From the NCBI RefSeq assembly GCF_040120695.1, contig NZ_JBEEAC010000007.1, positions 124,001 through 188,000 on the forward strand: 64,000 nucleotides of DNA, given 5' to 3'. The first letter of the stretch is position 1. Every line of letters begins with the position of its first letter. The translations under genes were made by a program, and so were the position numbers. The notes below the pieces were generated by a model, which was given only the letters and a program-made list of their open reading frames with translations, did not search any database and was not told the DNA's origin. Below, in pieces: positions 59,947 through 64,000 of this stretch. Origin of the DNA: Plantactinospora sp040120695 (GTDB lineage Bacteria > Actinomycetota > Actinomycetes > Mycobacteriales > Micromonosporaceae).

Positions 59947-62703
59947 GTGGCCACGGAACGCAAGCGCCCGGTGATCAGCGACGGCCTGCCGAGCCAGCTT
60001 CCGGACATCGACCCCGAAGAAACCAGCGAGTGGGTCGAGTCACTCGACGGTGTCATCGACGAGCGCGGCGCCAAACGCGCCCGATACGTCATGCTGCGCC
60101 TGCTGGAGCGGGCCAGGGAGCGCCAGGTCGGGGTGCCGCCCCTGACCACCACCGACTACATCAACACCATCCCTCCGGAGCAGGAACCCTGGTTCCCGGG
60201 GGACGAGCACATCGAGCGGCGGATCCGGGCATACATCCGGTGGAACGCGGCGATGCTGGTGCACCGGGCGCAGCGGCCGGAGATCGGCGTCGGTGGACAC
60301 ATCTCCACCTACGCCAGCTCGGCATCGCTGTACGAGGTCGGGTTCAACCACTTCTTCCGGGGCAAGAACCACCCGGGCGGTGGCGACCAGATCTTCTACC
60401 AGGGCCACGGCTCGCCCGGGATGTACGCGCGGGCGTACCTGGAGGGGCGGCTGACCGAGCACCAGCTCGACGGCTTCCGGCAGGAGTTGTCGCACCCGGG
60501 CGGCGGGCTTCCGTCATATCCGCACCCCCGGCTGATGCCGGACTTCTGGGAGTTCCCCACCGTCTCGATGGGGCTCGGCGCGATCAACGCGATCTACCAG
60601 GCGCGGTTCAACCGCTACCTGCAGCACCGGGGCATCAAGGACACCTCCGACCAGCACGTGTGGGCGTTCCTCGGCGACGGCGAGATGGACGAGGTCGAGT
60701 CGCTCGGCGCGATCGGCGCGGCCGCCCGCGAGGAGCTGGACAACCTCACCTTCGTGATCAACTGCAACCTGCAGCGGCTGGACGGCCCGGTGCGGGGCAA
60801 CGGCAAGGTGATCCAGGAACTGGAGTCGTTCTTCCGGGGTGCCGGCTGGAACGTGATCAAGGTGGTCTGGGGCCGGGAGTGGGACCCGCTGCTCGCCGCG
60901 GACACCGACGGCGCGCTGGTCAACCTGATGAACACCACGCCGGACGGCGACTACCAGACCTACAAGGCGGAGTCCGGGGCGTACGTCCGGGAGCACTTCT
61001 TCGGCCGGGACCCGCGCACCCGCAAGATGGTCGAGGGGCTCTCCGACGACGAGATCTGGAACCTCAAGCGGGGCGGGCACGACTACCGCAAGCTCTACGC
61101 GGCGTACAAGGCGGCGGTCGAGCACACCGGTCAGCCGACGGTCATCCTGGCGAAGACCATCAAGGGTTGGACGCTGGGTTCGAGCTTCGAGGGCCGCAAC
61201 GCCACGCACCAGATGAAGAAGCTCACCCTGGACGACCTGAAGAGCTTCCGCGACCGCCTCTACCTGGACATCCCGGACTCGGCGCTGGAGTCCAACCCCT
61301 ACCTGCCGCCGTACTACCACCCGGGCGAGAAGTCCGAGGAGATGGAGTACCTGCGCGAGCGGCGGCAGCAGCTCGGCGGCTACCTGCCGAGCCGGCGTAC
61401 CGATCCGGTGCCGCTGGCGGTGCCGGGCAAGGAGCGGTTCGCCGACGTCAAGAAGGGTTCCGGCAAGCAGAAGATCGCCACCACCATGGCGTTCGTCCGG
61501 CTGCTCAAGGACGTGATGAAGGACCGGGAGTTCGGCAAGCGGTTCGTGCCGATCATCCCGGACGAGGCGCGGACGTTCGGGATGGACTCGCTCTTCCCGA
61601 CCCAGAAGATCTACTCACCGCACGGCCAGAAGTACACCTCGGTCGACCGGGAGCTGTTCCTGTCCTACAAGGAGGCGCTCACCGGGCAGATCCTGCACGA
61701 GGGAATCAACGAGGCGGGCTCGGTGGCCTCGTTCACCGCCGCCGGGTCGTCGTACGCCACGCACGGCGAGCCGATGATCCCGCTGTACATCTTCTACTCG
61801 ATGTTCGGCTTCCAGCGCACCGGCGACGGGTTCTGGGCGGCGGCCGACCAGATGACCCGGGGCTTCGTACTCGGCGCCACCGCCGGCCGGACCACGCTCA
61901 ACGGCGAGGGACTGCAACACGAGGACGGCCACTCGCACCTGATCGCGGCGACCAACCCGGCCGTGGTGGCGTACGACCCGGCGTTCGCGTTCGAGATCGC
62001 GCACATCTTCGAGGACGGCCTGCACCGGATGTTCGGCGAGCGGCCGGAGAACGTCTACTACTACCTGACCGTCTACAACGAGCCGATCCTCCAACCGGTC
62101 GAGCCGGAGAACGTCGACGTGGAGGGGCTGCTCAAGGGGATCTACCGGTACTCGCCGGCCCCCTCGGTCAGCGGTGAGGGCGGCGGCGAGGCGCCTCGGG
62201 CCAACATCCTCGCCTCCGGCACCGGGATGCAGTGGGCGCTGAAGGCGCAGAACCTGCTGGCCCAGGACTGGGGCGTGGCGGCCGACGTCTGGTCGGTCAC
62301 CTCCTGGACGGAGTTGCGCCGGGACGCGGTGGAGTGCGAGGAGTACAACTTCCTGCACCCGGGCGACGAGCCGAAGGTGCCGTACATCCAGCGCAAGCTC
62401 GCCGACGCCGAGGGACCGGTGGTGGCGGTCAGCGACTGGATGCGCGCGGTACCCGACCTGATCTCGCGGTGGATTCCCGGCGACTACACCTCGCTCGGCA
62501 CCGACGGCTTCGGGCTCTCGGACACCCGGCACGCGCTGCGCCGACACTTCCACGTGGACGCCGAGTCGGTGACCGTGGCCGCGCTCGCCCAGTTGGCGCG
62601 GCGCGGCGCGGTACCGCCGTCGGTGCCGGCCGAGGCCGCGAAGAAGTACGCGATCGACGACATCTCGGCGGCGCCGGTGGGCGAGACCGGCGGGGACTCC
62701 TGA
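59947..62703 (+). CDS. aceE: Pyruvate dehydrogenase E1 component, homodimeric
   Basis: A 918-residue AceE that decarboxylates pyruvate with thiamine diphosphate and acetylates the E2 lipoyl domain. Readable motifs are IGVGGHISTYASSASLYEVGFNHFF, the TPP Mg-binding GDGEMDEVESLGAIGAAAREELDNLTFVINCN (D-x-x-D... and NCN), LGATAGRTTLNGEGLQHEDGHSHL, and FLHPGDEPKVPYIQ at the end. Length equals the family norm of about 900. GTG 59947 (MATERKRPVISDGLP) has AGGGAAC upstream. It stands 700 bp from a fused alpha/beta E1, so the cell has two E1 types. Three hairpins follow the stop. Confidence 0.96.
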   Translation: MATERKRPVISDGLPSQLPDIDPEETSEWVESLDGVIDERGAKRARYVMLRLLERARERQVGVPPLTTTDYINTIPPEQEPWFPGDEHIERRIRAYIRWNAAMLVHRAQRPEIGVGGHISTYASSASLYEVGFNHFFRGKNHPGGGDQIFYQGHGSPGMYARAYLEGRLTEHQLDGFRQELSHPGGGLPSYPHPRLMPDFWEFPTVSMGLGAINAIYQARFNRYLQHRGIKDTSDQHVWAFLGDGEMDEVESLGAIGAAAREELDNLTFVINCNLQRLDGPVRGNGKVIQELESFFRGAGWNVIKVVWGREWDPLLAADTDGALVNLMNTTPDGDYQTYKAESGAYVREHFFGRDPRTRKMVEGLSDDEIWNLKRGGHDYRKLYAAYKAAVEHTGQPTVILAKTIKGWTLGSSFEGRNATHQMKKLTLDDLKSFRDRLYLDIPDSALESNPYLPPYYHPGEKSEEMEYLRERRQQLGGYLPSRRTDPVPLAVPGKERFADVKKGSGKQKIATTMAFVRLLKDVMKDREFGKRFVPIIPDEARTFGMDSLFPTQKIYSPHGQKYTSVDRELFLSYKEALTGQILHEGINEAGSVASFTAAGSSYATHGEPMIPLYIFYSMFGFQRTGDGFWAAADQMTRGFVLGATAGRTTLNGEGLQHEDGHSHLIAATNPAVVAYDPAFAFEIAHIFEDGLHRMFGERPENVYYYLTVYNEPILQPVEPENVDVEGLLKGIYRYSPAPSVSGEGGGEAPRANILASGTGMQWALKAQNLLAQDWGVAADVWSVTSWTELRRDAVECEEYNFLHPGDEPKVPYIQRKLADAEGPVVAVSDWMRAVPDLISRWIPGDYTSLGTDGFGLSDTRHALRRHFHVDAESVTVAALAQLARRGAVPPSVPAEAAKKYAIDDISAAPVGETGGDS

Positions 62704-62708
62704 CGGTC

Positions 62709-62784
62709 GGTCGCTGAACACGACCCGAGGGGGTCGCTGAAAACGACCCGGAGGGGCGGGACGTCGCAGCCGCGACGGCCCGCC
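62709..62784. terminator. Triple hairpin downstream of aceE
   Basis: GGTCG-7-CGACC occurs twice in tandem (62709-62725 and 62732-62748, repeat spacing 23 bp), followed by GGCGGG-A-CGTCGC-AGCC-GCGACG-G-CCCGCC (62755-62784). The set lies between convergent aceE and SRPBCC stops, so it may terminate both. Confidence 0.7.
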
Positions 62785-62786
62785 TC

Positions 62787-63224
62787 TCAGCCGACCGTGG
62801 CCAGCCCGGTGAGCCGGGCCAGCGATCCTTCGAGGTCGGCACCGACCCGGCGCATCCCCCAGCGCAGCAGTGCCCCGCTGACCGGGCCGGCCGGCCAGCG
62901 GACCATGATCAGCCGTACCGAGGTGCCGTCCTCCTCCGGGGCGAGTTCGACGTAGACCTCGGTGCGCGCCTCGGCCCGCGCACCCGCGCCCTCGGCCCGT
63001 TCGCGCCAGGCGATCAGGGTCGGCTCCTGGTACGCGATCACCTCGGCGTCCAGCGCCCGGCCCGCCGCGTGCACCCGCTGGCGGCGGCCGATGCCCTCCC
63101 CGGAGAGCACCTCCGCCTGTCGGACTCCGGCCAGCCAGCCCGGCAGGTGTTCGGCCCGCTGAACCAGGTCCCACACCGCCTCGATCGGTGCGGAGACCCG
63201 CGTGCTGCGTTCGATGAGCATCAT
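62787..63224 (-). CDS. SRPBCC (START-like) family protein
   Basis: A 145-residue helix-grip protein. The opening IERSTRVSAPIEAVWDLVQRAEHLPGWLAGV is the family signature, followed by five to six strands and a long C-terminal helix (ALLRWGMRRVGADLEGSLARL). It probably binds a hydrophobic ligand, a polyketide or lipid; no enzymatic motif is seen. ATG 63224 lies 9 bases after GGAGG; an ATG directly after it is equally possible. Convergent with aceE. Confidence 0.9.
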   Translation of the reverse strand: MMLIERSTRVSAPIEAVWDLVQRAEHLPGWLAGVRQAEVLSGEGIGRRQRVHAAGRALDAEVIAYQEPTLIAWRERAEGAGARAEARTEVYVELAPEEDGTSVRLIMVRWPAGPVSGALLRWGMRRVGADLEGSLARLTGLATVG

Positions 63225-63443
63225 CCTCAGTCGCCTCCATTGCGGACAACCCGTGACCATTGGCAGCTTATTCACGATTACCGACAAAAACGGACGATTG
63301 GCTACCGACACGCCGGAGGGAACTACCGCCGTGAAGTTCGCCGGGACAGGGTGCCGCCGGGCGGGGCGGCGGGCGGGGCGCCAGAAGGGGCGGCGGGAAA
63401 CCTGGTGGCCGGTCGCCCCGGGAGCGTGCGTAGGCTGGAGCCC

Positions 63444-64000
63444 GTGACGGTACGCGTACGCTTTGCCCCTTCCCCGACTGGAATGTTCCACGTCGGCGGC
63501 GCCCGATCCGCGCTGCAGAACTGGATCTTCGCGAAGCAGCAGGGCGGTGTTTTCGTGCTGCGGATCGAGGACACCGACGCCGCCCGCAACCGACCGGAGT
63601 GGACCGAGGGGATCCTCTCCGCGCTGGACTGGATCGGGATCAAGCGGGGCAGCTACGAGGGACCGCACTTCCAGTCCGCGAACGCGGGCGAGCACCGCGC
63701 CGCCGCGACCCGGCTGTACACCACCGGCCGGGCGTACTACTGCGACTGCACCCGCGAGGCGATCCAGGCCCGCACCGGCTCGCAGTACCAGGGGTACGAC
63801 GGCTTCTGCCGGGATCGCGGCCTGGAGTCGGGCCCGGGGCGGGCGCTGCGGTTCCGTACCCCGGACGAGGGCGAGACCGTGGTGGTCGACCTGGTCCGCG
63901 GCGAGCCCACCTTCGAGAACAGGCTGATCGAGGACTTCGTGATCGCCCGGGGCGACGGGTCGGCGGTCTTCCTGCTGGCCAACGTCGTGGACGACCTCAC
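63444..64000 (+). CDS. gltX: Glutamyl-tRNA synthetase, N-terminal part (cut by window edge)
   Basis: The first 185 residues of a class I GluRS, which attaches glutamate to tRNA-Glu. The Rossmann fold opens VRFAPSPTGMFHVGGARSAL with the HIGH-type motif as HVGG, then WIFAKQQGGVFVLRIEDTD (family signature), and a Cys-rich bit YYCDCTREAIQ, typical of the zinc-containing insert region. The KMSKS motif and anticodon-binding domain lie beyond the window. GTG 63444 was taken as start, with GGAG three bases before it. The frame is open to the right edge. Confidence 0.95.
   Translation, partial: MTVRVRFAPSPTGMFHVGGARSALQNWIFAKQQGGVFVLRIEDTDAARNRPEWTEGILSALDWIGIKRGSYEGPHFQSANAGEHRAAATRLYTTGRAYYCDCTREAIQARTGSQYQGYDGFCRDRGLESGPGRALRFRTPDEGETVVVDLVRGEPTFENRLIEDFVIARGDGSAVFLLANVVDDL

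Overview
The window is high-GC (about 70% or more) DNA with strong G/C bias at third codon positions, many GTG starts and purine-rich ribosome binding sites. Gene content and order point to an actinomycete, most likely Micromonosporaceae; the family is inference. Scattered conserved genes (glnE, glnA2, panB, RNase HI/phosphatase, zinc-ribbon protein, Nif3-like, AhpE-type peroxiredoxin, DUF3052, aceE) occur in the same relative order as the Mycobacterium tuberculosis Rv2221c-Rv2241 neighbourhood, so the window is an old chromosomal backbone with accessory genes inserted.

Layout. 1-3.6 kb: a PLP decarboxylase cut by the left edge, an asparagine-synthetase-like protein without a glutaminase domain, and a polytopic membrane protein carrying a 54-bp palindromic insert in frame. 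3.6-10.7 kb: nitrogen block (glnE, a glutamine amidotransferase, an S66 peptidase, DUF350, glnA2) with a GlnR-like half-site pair ahead of glnA2. 10.9-14.6 kb: nadE, panB and an F420:NADP oxidoreductase. 14.7-17.5 kb: a histone-H1-like Lys/Ala protein and small proteins.

17.2-24.1 kb is the most rearranged part. A phosphotransferase gene sits behind a 21-codon leader ORF and an 11-bp perfect hairpin. It is followed convergently by a 5'-truncated GNAT gene. The same pair reappears at 21.8-22.6 kb, where only the phosphotransferase tail and a full GNAT gene remain. Between the two copies an IS200/IS605 element (tnpA/tnpB, 1715 bp) splits a secreted beta/gamma-crystallin-like gene. Removing the element in silico restores one 175-codon frame.

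22.8-32.3 kb: an acyltransferase-3 membrane protein, a large LuxR-type ATPase regulator, a 1335-residue secreted subtilase and a membrane protein. 32.5-35.9 kb: two divergent, translationally coupled operons (two small cysteine-motif proteins plus a 37-codon ORF; GntR regulator plus PP2C phosphatase) separated by three 18-bp palindromes that look like GntR operators. 36.3-36.75 kb: RNase P RNA on the minus strand with promoter and terminator.

36.9-46.6 kb: TauE-like permease, sodium:solute symporter with DUF3311 partner, alpha/beta hydrolase, a coupled RNase HI/phosphatase - zinc-ribbon - Nif3 group, flavoprotein, XRE regulator and a primase-polymerase-like protein. 47-53.5 kb: SWIM zinc-finger/SNF2 helicase pair, an orphan recombinase-type zinc ribbon and DUF4142. 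53.7-64 kb: tRNA-Val(UAC), peroxiredoxin, DUF3052, fused alpha/beta 2-oxoacid dehydrogenase E1, DUF4139, YjbQ, aceE, an SRPBCC protein and the start of gltX.

All functions are read from motifs and general family knowledge; no database search was run.
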